64,000 nt of DNA from Deltaproteobacteria bacterium (GTDB lineage Bacteria; Myxococcota_A; UBA9042; DTJE01). The stretch is from assembly GCA_029555025.1 (NCBI GenBank), contig JAKPTZ010000102.1, positions 36,367-100,366 of the forward strand, written 5' to 3'. Below are positions 44,317 to 53,192 of the stretch, in pieces. The position numbers were made by a program, and so were the translations under genes. The number at the start of each line of letters is the position of its first letter. The first letter of the stretch is position 1. Under the pieces are notes generated by a model. That model was not told where the DNA came from, did not search any database, and saw only the letters and a program-made list of their open reading frames with translations.

Positions 44317-44421
44317 TTCCCTGGCCTCCTGACAACAAGGGTGCACAATTATATCGACAAGATTTTTCATGTCAACTCGATAAGTGAATCGTCGATAGGG
44401 GCGGACGTCGGGTGCCGGCGG

Positions 44422-45102
44422 TCAGTTCCTGTTGGCGCGCAGAACAAAATACACCAGTTGCAGGACCGCGGTCGCTGCGGCCGCGACATAGGTCATGGCG
44501 GCGGCGTTCAGGACGGCGTTGACTCCACGGGAGTCGGATGCCGCGACCAGTCCGAGTCGTGGAAGGGCCTCCTTCGCACGGGCCGACGCGTTGAACTCGA
44601 CAGGCAGCGTCACGATCGAAAACAGGACGGCCGCCCCGAACAGGATTATTCCGGCCCAGACCAGTTCAGTGACGCTGATAAGGAATCCCACAAGCATCAG
44701 GATCCACGAAAGGTTCGAGCCAAGCTGGGCAAGGGGTACCATCGCGGTTCGAATCACCAGCGGCGAGTACTTCCTGGCGTGCTGGATGGCATGGCCGACT
44801 TCGTGCGCGGCGATACCGGCCGCTGCAACCGACGTCCCGTTATAGACGCCGTCCGACAACCGCAGGATCTTCTTTGACGGGTCGTAGTGATCCGAGAGCT
44901 TCCCCGGAACCATTTCGATTGAAACACCCTGTACGCCTTCCGAGTCCAGCATGGCCCTGGCGATGCGGGCCCCGGTCATTCCGGTCGACGAAGGCACTTT
45001 CGAATATTTCGAGTAAGCAAGTTTCACCCTGGCCTGGGCCCAGATGCTCAGCAGCAGGGCCGGCCCGAGGAAGACGAAATACAAGGGGTCAAAGTAAAAC
45101 AT
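44422..45102 (-). CDS. Zinc-dependent membrane peptidase, YugP family (Zn_peptidase_2)
   Basis: A 226-residue integral membrane protein: an N-terminal helix (FDPLYFVFLGPALLLSIWAQ), the motif SDHYDPSKKILRLSDGVY, the zinc-binding AAHEVGHAIQH (HEXXH) and three or four further helices. The family is conserved in many bacteria and its substrate is not known; regulation of membrane proteins is assumed. It lies 75 bp downstream of pnp on the same strand. Confidence 0.88.
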   Translation of the reverse strand: MFYFDPLYFVFLGPALLLSIWAQARVKLAYSKYSKVPSSTGMTGARIARAMLDSEGVQGVSIEMVPGKLSDHYDPSKKILRLSDGVYNGTSVAAAGIAAHEVGHAIQHARKYSPLVIRTAMVPLAQLGSNLSWILMLVGFLISVTELVWAGIILFGAAVLFSIVTLPVEFNASARAKEALPRLGLVAASDSRGVNAVLNAAAMTYVAAAATAVLQLVYFVLRANRN

Positions 45103-45177
45103 CTCTTTTCACCATGAATCGAAAAAGCCGGAAGGAAAGATGGGTATCCCGGAGGTTGTTGTCAACGAGGATTTGCG

Positions 45178-47271
45178 TCAGGCCTTGTTGCGCTCGGCCA
45201 TTGCCTCGCGGCGGGAAAGGCGGATCTTGCCGTTCTTCGGATCGACTCCGATGCACTTGACCAGGATTTCGTCGCCTTCCTTGACCACGTCCTCGACCGT
45301 CTTGACCCTGTGATCGGACAGTTCGCTGATGTGGCACAGGCCCTCGACGCCCGGCAGGATCCGGACGAATGCGCCGAAGTCCATGATCTTGACGACTTCG
45401 CCAAGATAGGTGCGCCCGACCTCGGCGTCGTCGGTCAGTTCGTGGATCATGGCTATCGCCTTGTCGGCGGAAGCCTTGTCAACGGCCGCAATGGTGACCA
45501 TGCCCGAGTCATCGACGTTGATGGTCGCGCCCGATTCGGCCTGGACTCCGCGGATGTTCCGGCCGCCGGGGCCGATAAGGTCGCGGATTCGATCCTCGCT
45601 GATCTGCATCGTGTAAATGCGCGGGGCCCACGGGGAGTATTCGGTCCTGGGGGCCGGGATGGCTTCCTCGAGCTTGCCGATGATGTGGAGCCTGGCCTGG
45701 CGGGCCTGTTCCAGCGCCGTCGTCATGATCTGCTCGGTAAGTCCGTCGCACTTGATGTCCATCTGGACGGCCGTCACGCCTTCGCGGGTACCGACGACCT
45801 TGAAGTCCATGTCGCCAAGGTGGTCTTCATCGCCAAGGATGTCGGTAAGCACCGCGACGCGGTCGCCTTCCTTGATGAGCCCCATGGCGATACCGCCGAC
45901 ATGGCTCGTGACGGGGACGCCGGCGTCGTGCAGGGCCAGGGAGGAACCGCAGACGGTGGCCATCGAGGAAGAGCCGTTGGATTCGAGGATTTCGGAGACT
46001 GCCCTGATGGCGTACTTGAATTCCGGGTTGTCGAGCGGCAGGACCTTCGACACTCCGCGCCAGGCAAGGTTTCCATGCCCGACTTCACGACGTCCGGGGC
46101 TGCCCAGGCGCTTGACCTCGCCGACGCTGAAGGCCGGGAAGTTGTAATGAAGCATGAACCGGCGGAAGTGATCGCCGGTCAGCAGATCCATGCGCTGCTC
46201 GTCTTCTTCCGTGCCCAGGGTCACGGTTACCAGCGCCTGGGTCTCGCCGCGGGTGAAAATCGCGCTTCCATGCGTGCGGGGAAGTGCCCCGATCTCGCAC
46301 GTAATCGGGCGAACCGTTGTAAGGTCGCGTCCATCGACGCGAAGGCCGGCGTCAAGAATCTGGCCACGCAGCCGTTCACCTTCAAGGTGTTCGATTGCGG
46401 CCAGGATTTCGCCGGTCGAGTCCGGGAATTCTTCCTTCATGGCCTCGACCGTCGCTTTCGCCAGGTTGTTGATTGCATCCCGGCGTGGCAGCTTTTCGCG
46501 GATCGTCAGCGCGCGGCACATGGGATCCCAGGCCAGTTCACGGACACGGGCGACAAGCGCGGCGTTTTCCGTCTTTTCCGGCGGAACCCTCTTAGTCACG
46601 TTCAACTTTGCCGCCATGTCCTTCTGAAGATCAAGCAGAACCCTGGAGGCTTCCTCGGCAAACTTCAACGCCTTGACAATCTTGGCCTCCGGAGCGAAGC
46701 GGGCCTCGCCCTCGACCATCACCAGGCCGTTCGGGCCGACTGCCGTCATCAGGTCAACGTCGCACAGCGCACGTTCTTCGTTGGTCGGGTTGGCGATCAA
46801 CCTGTCGCCGATCATGCCGACCCTGATTCCCGCGATGGGACCCTGGAAAGGCACGTTCGAGAAGGTCAGGGCGGCGCTGGCGCCGATCAGCGCGGGAACC
46901 GCCGGATCGTTTTCCTGGTCGCTGGAAATGACCAGGGCGACGATCTGCGTCTCGTACTTGAAAGTCTTGGGGAAGAGGGGCCTGATGGGCCGATCCATGA
47001 TCCTGGAATTCAGGACTTCGCCCTCGGTCGGCTTGCTTTCACGCTTGAAGTAGCCCCCGGGGATTTTGCCTGCGGCGTAAGTTCTTTCAAGGTAATCCAC
47101 GGTGAGTGGAATGAAGTCCCCGTCGCGGTAGTCGTTACCGGCGCATACGGTGACAAGCACGACCGTCTCGCCGAGAGTGACGAGCGCCGCGCCGTTTGCC
47201 TGCTTGGCGAGCCGACCGGTCTCGATGGTCAGCGGCTTGCCGAAGAAGTCGATGGTTTCCCGCAAAAACAT
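45178..47271 (-). CDS. pnp: Polyribonucleotide nucleotidyltransferase
   Basis: A protein of 697 residues with the full PNPase order: two RNase PH domains (MFLRETIDFFGKPLTIETG at the start; GETQALVTVTLGT and the second phosphorolytic core LTDILGDEDHLGDMDFKV), a KH domain (GPGGRNIRGVQAESGATI) and an S1 domain (YLGEVVKIMDFGAFVRILPG). It degrades RNA 3' to 5' with phosphate. The ATG at 47271 is preceded by AGAGGAA; a longer frame begins with TTG and lacks a site. rpsO stands 119 bp upstream on the same strand, the conserved order. Confidence 0.97.
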   Translation of the reverse strand: MFLRETIDFFGKPLTIETGRLAKQANGAALVTLGETVVLVTVCAGNDYRDGDFIPLTVDYLERTYAAGKIPGGYFKRESKPTEGEVLNSRIMDRPIRPLFPKTFKYETQIVALVISSDQENDPAVPALIGASAALTFSNVPFQGPIAGIRVGMIGDRLIANPTNEERALCDVDLMTAVGPNGLVMVEGEARFAPEAKIVKALKFAEEASRVLLDLQKDMAAKLNVTKRVPPEKTENAALVARVRELAWDPMCRALTIREKLPRRDAINNLAKATVEAMKEEFPDSTGEILAAIEHLEGERLRGQILDAGLRVDGRDLTTVRPITCEIGALPRTHGSAIFTRGETQALVTVTLGTEEDEQRMDLLTGDHFRRFMLHYNFPAFSVGEVKRLGSPGRREVGHGNLAWRGVSKVLPLDNPEFKYAIRAVSEILESNGSSSMATVCGSSLALHDAGVPVTSHVGGIAMGLIKEGDRVAVLTDILGDEDHLGDMDFKVVGTREGVTAVQMDIKCDGLTEQIMTTALEQARQARLHIIGKLEEAIPAPRTEYSPWAPRIYTMQISEDRIRDLIGPGGRNIRGVQAESGATINVDDSGMVTIAAVDKASADKAIAMIHELTDDAEVGRTYLGEVVKIMDFGAFVRILPGVEGLCHISELSDHRVKTVEDVVKEGDEILVKCIGVDPKNGKIRLSRREAMAERNKA

Positions 47272-47389
47272 AATATTATTCCTCTGTTTTGTTGCCAAAA
47301 ATTAAGGGGATCGATGATGTCCGCAATGCCATTTCGAAAAAGCCTGCAGACGATGAGGCAAGGTCGGAATCTGAACGGCGTCATCAGGC

Positions 47390-47659
47390 TTACTTGCGTA
47401 TGCCCAGTTCCGTGATGAGATTCTGGTACCGATCCTTATCGGACGCCTTTATGTAGTCCAGCAGGCGCCGGCGGCGGCCAACCAGTTTCAGCAGTCCACG
47501 ACGGGAATGGTGATCCTGCTTGTTGGTCTTGAAATGCTCCGTCAGATAACGGATACGCTCCGTCAGCAGAGCGATCTGCACGTCAGCCGAGCCGGTGTCG
47601 GAGTCGTGCGTCTTGAACTTTTCGATTATTTCCTGCTTCTTGACTGTCGCAAGTGGCAT
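47390..47659 (-). CDS. rpsO: 30S ribosomal protein S15
   Basis: Eighty-nine residues. The S15 signature is present: [34 protein letters not shown] and [11 protein letters not shown]. The ATG at 47659 has GGAGG 5 bp upstream. It binds 16S rRNA early in 30S assembly. Confidence 0.97.
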   Translation of the reverse strand: MPLATVKKQEIIEKFKTHDSDTGSADVQIALLTERIRYLTEHFKTNKQDHHSRRGLLKLVGRRRRLLDYIKASDKDRYQNLITELGIRK

Positions 47660-47694
47660 CCGTTCCTCCACTTCGTCCATTAAAACCGGCCAGT

Positions 47695-47723
47695 ATGATA
47701 GGCGTCGGTTATCCCGGTGTCAA
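47695..47723 (-). promoter_or_regulatory. Predicted sigma-70 promoter of rpsO
   Basis: On the minus strand a perfect TTGACA (47723-47718), a 17-bp spacer and TATCAT (47700-47695) stand about 36 bp before the rpsO ATG, in the gap downstream of dnaA. Confidence 0.7.
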
Positions 47724-47759
47724 GTGTATTTTTCCCCACCGGAATAGTGTCTGAAACGA

Positions 47760-49109
47760 TCACATGAAACCCAGGGTAAGGCAGATGTCCCGGATGGCGT
47801 TATTGACCGATGCTTCGGTCTGAACCATCTTGTCGAGAGTCTTCAATCCGGAAAGCACGGTGGTGTGGCTGCGGTTGTCAAAAATGCGGCCGATCTGCGG
47901 CAGCGAGAACTTCAGGTGATCCCTGATGATTCCCATCGCGATATATCGCGGTATCGACACCGCGCGATGTCGCTTGGGGCCACGGATATCGACCGGGCTG
48001 AGGTTGTAATAGTCGGCCACGGTCCTGATGACGCGTTCCGAAGTAACGCGGCCACGACCTTCGTTAAGAGTCTTGATCGATATGCGGCGGGCCATGTCCA
48101 GCGTGATGGCCTGTTTCATCAGCAGGGCGTGGGCCGAAACCCGGTTCAGCGCGCCTTCCAGCTCGCGCACGGATCCCGAATACCTGGAGGCAAGGAATTC
48201 GGCCACGTCGAAGGGCAGGTCGTATTCCTCGATCTGGGCCTTGCGCAGGAGGATCCTTACGCGGGTTTCCTCGTCCGGGGGCTGGATGTCCGCGATCAGG
48301 CCCCATTCGAAGCGGCTTCGCAGCCGATCCATCAGCACGTCGAGGGCCGAAGGCGGCTGGTCGCTGGTGATTACGACCTGCTTACCGTCGTTGTACAGGG
48401 CATTGAACGTGTGGAACAGTTCAGTCTGCACGAACTGGCTGCTTGAAACGAATTGAATGTCGTCAACGAGCAGAACGTCGCAAAGGCCGCGGAACTTCGA
48501 TCGCAGGCTGTCCATGCTCTTGCTGTTGACCGCGTTCATCACGATGTTCGTGAAAGTCTCGCCACTGGTGCAGACGATCTTCAGTCTCGGATTCTCGCGC
48601 CTGATCTGGTGTCCTATTGCATGGAGCACGTGAGTCTTGCCAAGTCCGACGCCGCCATAAATGAACAGCGGGTTGTAGGCCCCGCCCGGATCCCTGGAAA
48701 CGGCAAGGCCCGCCGAGTGCACGAAAGAGTTGCAATCGCCGACGATGAAGTTTTCGAAGGTGAAGCGTTCCTTCAGGCGATCGATATCGTTCTGGATGCC
48801 GGGCGACTCCTGGCCGCCAGCCTTTCTGTCGGACGGAACCGCGGAAACAGGGAGGCTGGCCGACGGGTCGGGCTGGGCAACGCGGAAATCAACGCCGACG
48901 CTTCTGTGGGTGGTATCCCACAGGGCGTCCTTAATTTTTTCGGCGAAGTTGTCCTGAATGTGCTTGGCCGTGTACGTGTCCGGTACTTCAAGGGTCAGCC
49001 TTCCACCTTCGTTTTCACATGGACGAATGATTGCAATCCATTTGTTGAAAGCATCCGGATCAAGTCTGTCTTTCAAAAGGCAGCGCGCTCTGTCCCAAAG
49101 ATTCTGCAT
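47760..49109 (-). CDS. dnaA: Chromosomal replication initiator protein DnaA
   Basis: A protein of 449 residues. Domain I starts MQNLWDRARCLLKDRLDP; the AAA+ domain has GGVGLGKTH at 152-160, VLLVDDIQF (Walker B) and SRFEWGLIADIQPPDEETR. The C-terminal DNA-binding domain ends in FDNRSHTTVLSGLK, where the usual GGRDHTTV reads DNRSHTTV, a change of the conserved Asp to Ser that could alter DnaA-box contacts. The start at 49109 has GGAG upstream. No dnaN, recF or gyrB is next to it; rpsO and pnp follow instead. Confidence 0.95.
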   Translation of the reverse strand: MQNLWDRARCLLKDRLDPDAFNKWIAIIRPCENEGGRLTLEVPDTYTAKHIQDNFAEKIKDALWDTTHRSVGVDFRVAQPDPSASLPVSAVPSDRKAGGQESPGIQNDIDRLKERFTFENFIVGDCNSFVHSAGLAVSRDPGGAYNPLFIYGGVGLGKTHVLHAIGHQIRRENPRLKIVCTSGETFTNIVMNAVNSKSMDSLRSKFRGLCDVLLVDDIQFVSSSQFVQTELFHTFNALYNDGKQVVITSDQPPSALDVLMDRLRSRFEWGLIADIQPPDEETRVRILLRKAQIEEYDLPFDVAEFLASRYSGSVRELEGALNRVSAHALLMKQAITLDMARRISIKTLNEGRGRVTSERVIRTVADYYNLSPVDIRGPKRHRAVSIPRYIAMGIIRDHLKFSLPQIGRIFDNRSHTTVLSGLKTLDKMVQTEASVNNAIRDICLTLGFM

Positions 49110-49423
49110 AAACTCCGCCCGTTCACCCCAGATTGTTGTTTCCGAGTTTGGATTCGAGCACCGAAGGCTCTTGGTGAAGTGGAAACTAATTCGTTGTTGA
49201 AAACGATACAACCCCTGAATGGAAAAAATTTTTTGAAGCAATGATTTCAATGGGTTATCGCGGCGATGAAAGGGTGCGGCAACACCCCCGGCGCCATAAG
49301 TTCCGACATTTTAAGAATTCTTTGGTTTTAGCCAATGATTACAGAGCCTTGCGATCCTGATTCCACAACCTTCGGTGTTTCTTGAACAATATTGGGAATG
49401 GAAGCTTCGGTGGGGGTTTCCGG
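49110..49423. other. Gap of 314 bp upstream of dnaA, AT-richer, no gene seen
   Basis: No coding sequence is supported. The region is richer in A+T than its surroundings and holds a 12-bp AAAAAATTTTTT palindrome at 49223-49234. Only loose DnaA-box-like words were found (TTATCGCGG near 49255). It must contain the dnaA promoter and might hold a replication origin, but nothing proves that. Confidence 0.4.
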
Positions 49424-50653
49424 TCAGTCGCGGGCAACGCATTCCCCTTCGAGACATTCGGCATCCGGAGCGCAGTCCTTGTTGATTTCACATGGAAATT
49501 CGAATTTGATCGGGTTGCAGCCGTCGCCGCAGGCCGCGGTTCCGCCGGACATCAAGTCACGCGAAAGGGTAAGCAGCCCGTCCTTTCCAGGGATGACGAC
49601 CTCGATCTGAACCGATTTTCCCTGGACGGCCCTCAGGCAGTAATGGCCGTCTTCGGAGCCGATAGCCTCGTCAAGGGACTTCTCGCGATCATCCCCGAAC
49701 ATCTCGAAAGCCTTGACCTGGGCGCCGTTCACCGGGTTGTCGCCCTTGTTGACGGTGACATCGAAGCAGGCGTGCTGCGCATGCGGGGCCATCCAGACCC
49801 AGAGTCCGGGGTCGATCACCTTCGTGCCCACTTGGTTCTGTGCGATCAGCGTCGCGTCATCGATTTCCTTCATCAGGCCGGTCGTCGTGTCGAGGAAGAA
49901 GATCCTTGAGTCCTCCGGATCCGAAATCTGGCGCCCAAGTGCGTCGTCGGCGAACTGGCTGAACATCTGGAGGTCGATTCCAACGTTGGGGTTTATCGAG
50001 GCCGGTGCAGTGTCAAGCCAGCCTGCCGCAAGGGGCCTGAGCCATGTGCCGTCGCCTGGAACCACCGCCTGGCGGTTCAACGGCGGATTGATCGCGTCGG
50101 TGATTATCTTGTTTGTTCCCTCGTCCATCTCGACCGGAAGGCTGATGTCCCACGAGGCGGCCTTGAACGAAGCGGTGCCGGCAACCGGAATGCCCGTTTC
50201 ATCCAGAAGCGCGTCCTTGCGGAACGAAAGCCCCATCGTCTCGACAAGAACCGGCACCGATACGTTGCCCGCGGGGATCGAGACGTCGTGGCTCGACGCA
50301 CGCTTTTCCATGATGACTTCCATGCCGATTCGTATATCTTCTACCGGCATTACCGTCTTTGCCGACGGAGCGAACCCGCCGCCCTGGAACATCACGACCG
50401 CAAGGGGGGCGGGGTCTTCGGGAAGCTGCCTCTCGGGCAGGACGCATTTAAGGTCGAAATTGCCGTCAACATCCGAAACCGCCGTCCCTTTCATGTCGTC
50501 ACAGGTCACTGAGATGCCTTCGAGAGGCCCTCCGTCACGATCGCGTACAGTCCCCGAGACTGTGAAGAATCCAGCGGACTCGGATTCACAGCCGGTTGCG
50601 GCGGCGGCCAGCACGACGATCGTCAGGGCACGCGGAAACCACGGCCGATTCAT
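49424..50653 (-). CDS. Lipoprotein with a carboxypeptidase-regulatory-like domain
   Basis: A 409-residue precursor; the signal MNRPWFPRALTIVVLAAAATGC has the lipobox AATGC. The ATG at 50653 has GGGGGAACAC upstream; a much longer upstream frame is not coding-like. Residues about 25-110 form a carboxypeptidase-regulatory-like beta sandwich (VSGTVRDRDGGPLEGISVTC, DVDGNFDLKC). A second such module appears near 310-370 (VTVNKGDNPVNGAQVKAFE). The end is a short Cys-rich tail (CEINKDCAPDAECLEGEC). Such proteins are surface lipoproteins in Myxococcota. Function unknown; it is co-directional with the next Cys-rich lipoprotein and the VKOR-DsbA gene. Confidence 0.72.
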   Translation of the reverse strand: MNRPWFPRALTIVVLAAAATGCESESAGFFTVSGTVRDRDGGPLEGISVTCDDMKGTAVSDVDGNFDLKCVLPERQLPEDPAPLAVVMFQGGGFAPSAKTVMPVEDIRIGMEVIMEKRASSHDVSIPAGNVSVPVLVETMGLSFRKDALLDETGIPVAGTASFKAASWDISLPVEMDEGTNKIITDAINPPLNRQAVVPGDGTWLRPLAAGWLDTAPASINPNVGIDLQMFSQFADDALGRQISDPEDSRIFFLDTTTGLMKEIDDATLIAQNQVGTKVIDPGLWVWMAPHAQHACFDVTVNKGDNPVNGAQVKAFEMFGDDREKSLDEAIGSEDGHYCLRAVQGKSVQIEVVIPGKDGLLTLSRDLMSGGTAACGDGCNPIKFEFPCEINKDCAPDAECLEGECVARD

Positions 50654-50705
50654 GTGTTCCCCCTTTTGCCGGGAATCCGGAAGCAACCGGATTTCCCATG
50701 CGCGT

Positions 50706-51695
50706 TCATTCAAGTATCTCCACAAACCCGGTACAGGTCGCCTTTTCGATTCCCGGCCCGGGTGGCGTGCAGTTCTCAAAGCCGAAGTAAGGACAATAGA
50801 CGTCCTCATAGAGGCCGTCGCGGCAGAACATGGCCTCCCCGTCCTCGGAGCAGATCGACGCGCCGTCCTGGCATTCGGCATACTTCTGGCTGCACACCCT
50901 GTCCAGGAAAGAAGCGACGATTTCAAGCGGCGTGATCTCCTGGTTGGCGTCAAGCCAGGACTGGTTGCATTCCCTTCGACCACCCGAGATCTTCTCGCAG
51001 TCGATGTTTGCAAGCCTGCCGCCCAGACAGAAGTTCAGGATGTTTCCCTGGCACGCCGGCGCCACGGAGGTGATGGAGCACTGTTCCCCTTCGCCAATGC
51101 ATTGCAGGTCGTTATCGGCGTATCCGCAGGACAGGCCGAGCCTTCCGCACCTGAATTCGTTTTTCAGGCTCTTTCCGTCGCACGTCACCAGGGTGTCCCC
51201 GTCGCATTCTCCCGATTCGCAGACACCAATCGTGCAGCGACCATCAAGGCAGCCCAGATCCATGTCCCCGCAGTCGATGTCGATTCGATAGTTCCTTTCG
51301 GCGCCCGCAAGGCAGACCATCGCGACGGATCCCCGACATTCGCGTCCCGGTTCAGCACAGGTTTGCGGCGGCAATTCGGAGTTCAGCGACAGAAAGAACT
51401 GTTCGCACGAAACGGCCGAATTCGCGTAACGGATGGTCGAGTACAACTCCTCGGCCATGGTTGCGGAAAGTCCGTCAAGGATTGGCAGCGTGTTGACGCC
51501 GGGGCCCCAGTCAAAAATTTCCTGGCCGGGTGCGCAGGCGGCCATCTTCATCTTCAGTGCTTCGATTTCGTTGAAGAAGTCGGCCGTCATGTCGCCGCCG
51601 CCGGCAACACCGTTGCCCTGGTTGCAGCCGGCCGAGATGAGGACTACGCAGGCCAGGAAAGCCACGGGAACAATCAGGAATGCGGCACGATTCAT
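50706..51695 (-). CDS. Cys-rich lipoprotein, function unknown
   Basis: A 329-residue precursor with the lipobox LISAGC. About 28 cysteines follow in irregular modules such as TCAEPGREC, CLDGRCTIGVCESGEC, CDGKSLKNEFRCG and CSEDGEAMFCRDG, like Myxococcota surface proteins of the SGxCxxG type. It lies between the carboxypeptidase-regulatory-like lipoprotein gene (52 bp) and the VKOR-DsbA gene (65 bp), all on the minus strand, so one transcript is likely. The cysteines are probably oxidised by the neighbouring thiol oxidase; this is inferred from context. Confidence 0.68.
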   Translation of the reverse strand: MNRAAFLIVPVAFLACVVLISAGCNQGNGVAGGGDMTADFFNEIEALKMKMAACAPGQEIFDWGPGVNTLPILDGLSATMAEELYSTIRYANSAVSCEQFFLSLNSELPPQTCAEPGRECRGSVAMVCLAGAERNYRIDIDCGDMDLGCLDGRCTIGVCESGECDGDTLVTCDGKSLKNEFRCGRLGLSCGYADNDLQCIGEGEQCSITSVAPACQGNILNFCLGGRLANIDCEKISGGRRECNQSWLDANQEITPLEIVASFLDRVCSQKYAECQDGASICSEDGEAMFCRDGLYEDVYCPYFGFENCTPPGPGIEKATCTGFVEILE

Positions 51696-51760
51696 CAGGG
51701 ATCACCTTTGAAGGTTGCAATCCGGACGCCGTCCGGCGTCGCGCCGTGCCCGAAATTCCG

Positions 51761-53029
51761 TCATTCCGACGGTTGCACCACCGGCAAGGGCACAAGAGCT
51801 TCGGAAGGGATTTTACCGTAATATACGGAATCATTGATAATGAAAGCTGGAGTACCTTTCAACTCCCTTCTGTTCCCTTCCTCGATGTCGGCCTTCATCA
51901 CCGCGAATCGGGATTCGTCGTTGATGCAGCACTGGAAGCGATCCATGTCGAGTTCCAGGCGTTCCGCGATCGTGTTCGGGTTCAGGTTGTCACCACCGAT
52001 TTCCTGCGAGTGCTGGAACAGAAAATCATTCATTTCCCAGAAGCGTCCCTGTTCGCCCGCGCAGATGGAAATCTTCGAGAGTTCGCAGGCCCTTTTATGG
52101 AAAGGCTGCTCAAGGGAAGGATTGCACCTGTTGTCCAGGGGCAGGTGGCGGTGATACACCCGTACATCCGGGTTTGAAGCCACGAGTTGTCGAACCATCA
52201 TGTGGGCCTTTCTGCAGAACGGGCATTCGTAATCCGTGAATTCGTGGATTTCGATTTTCGGTGCCGGTGAACCGATCCAGGGATGGCCGTCCGGCGAAAC
52301 CCCACGCTGCGTCTCGACGACCTTCCTGCCCTGGTCGTGCGAGCACTGGCCGTCCTGGTCCCCGCCATGCGCCGTCAGGCCGGGATCGTCATGACGCGCC
52401 ATACTTATGCCGGAGGCTTCGTTCATCAGCATCGGCCCGACGAGCGCGGCCAGGGCAAGTATGCCGAATCCGGCCGATGCGAGCACTACAAGGCGGGCCG
52501 GGTGGCGGAAGACGTCGATGAAGTCATCCCGGACGGCTGCCCCGATTGACTTGCCGGAAGCGCGGATGGCGAAGATGGCCATCACCATGAAAGCCACGTT
52601 GATCACGTCGATCGCCATGCAAAGGATGCAGATCGAGTGAATGAGGAAGGTCATCACGATGATCAGCCAGATGGAAACCAGCGTGTAGAGGCAACCGAAC
52701 AGAAAGAGGAAGCCCGTACCGAAACCGGTTCTTTTCCGGAAGAGCGCCATGCCGGACAGAAAGGCCGTGAACAGGTAGCCCGCGATTGCCCAGACGGCCA
52801 CCGGGGTATTGAAGACCGTTGAATACTCGGACAGTGCGACCGACGTGCAGTTAATCCCGTCGCTGACCGCGCAGAAGCTCTGGAAATCCGGATCGGTCCT
52901 GGACGCGACATAGATGTTGGCCAGATCCGCGGCGATCGCGATTCCCACCACGCTGAACATCAGCATTGCCACCAGGGCGATCCTCGCCCTTCGATCTTCA
53001 ATGTTTCCGTTGATAGTAGCTTCGCTCAT
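51761..53029 (-). CDS. VKOR (vitamin K epoxide reductase-like) fused to a DsbA-type thioredoxin domain
   Basis: A 422-residue protein. Residues about 17-200 hold five transmembrane helices and the VKOR cysteines: C53 and C61 in FCAVSDGINC and the C134-x2-C137 quinone-reactive pair in SICILC. After a linker the DsbA-type domain (about 255-415) has C269-P-F-C272 in YECPFCRKAH and the cis-Pro LKGTPAFII. The VKOR part passes electrons from dithiols to quinone, and the fused thioredoxin oxidises exported proteins. The ATG at 53029 has GAGAGG upstream. It is the first gene of a minus-strand set with two lipoproteins, one of them strongly Cys-rich. Confidence 0.88.
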   Translation of the reverse strand: MSEATINGNIEDRRARIALVAMLMFSVVGIAIAADLANIYVASRTDPDFQSFCAVSDGINCTSVALSEYSTVFNTPVAVWAIAGYLFTAFLSGMALFRKRTGFGTGFLFLFGCLYTLVSIWLIIVMTFLIHSICILCMAIDVINVAFMVMAIFAIRASGKSIGAAVRDDFIDVFRHPARLVVLASAGFGILALAALVGPMLMNEASGISMARHDDPGLTAHGGDQDGQCSHDQGRKVVETQRGVSPDGHPWIGSPAPKIEIHEFTDYECPFCRKAHMMVRQLVASNPDVRVYHRHLPLDNRCNPSLEQPFHKRACELSKISICAGEQGRFWEMNDFLFQHSQEIGGDNLNPNTIAERLELDMDRFQCCINDESRFAVMKADIEEGNRRELKGTPAFIINDSVYYGKIPSEALVPLPVVQPSE

Positions 53030-53124
53030 CCCCGGCCTCTCTGCAGAAAGTCCACGCACGCCGAATTTACGGACGGATTGTTCAAAAATGCAAGGTCGTC
53101 GCGATCTCGTCGCCGGTTCGGCAA

Positions 53125-53153
53125 TTGATAATCGTTTTCAAATGTAGCATTAT
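53125..53153 (+). promoter_or_regulatory. Predicted promoter of the FGE-like lipoprotein operon
   Basis: TTGATA (53125-53130), 17 bp, CATTAT (53148-53153). It stands 39 bp before the ATG at 53193 in the 163-bp divergent gap with the VKOR-DsbA gene. Confidence 0.4.
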
Positions 53154-53192
53154 TCCCGACGTCTTCGGCGCTGCTGCGGTAAAGGAAATTCA

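Noticed and set aside
45310..47415. A 701-codon open frame antisense to pnp
   Set aside because: It covers a full, conserved PNPase on the other strand and has no domain of its own.
49110..49423. oriC with DnaA boxes
   Set aside because: Only 6/9 matches to TTATNCACA were seen, with no cluster.
49713..51821. A 702-codon open frame on the plus strand opposite two lipoprotein genes
   Set aside because: The minus-strand genes have signal peptides, ribosome binding sites and recognisable modules; the plus-strand frame has none.
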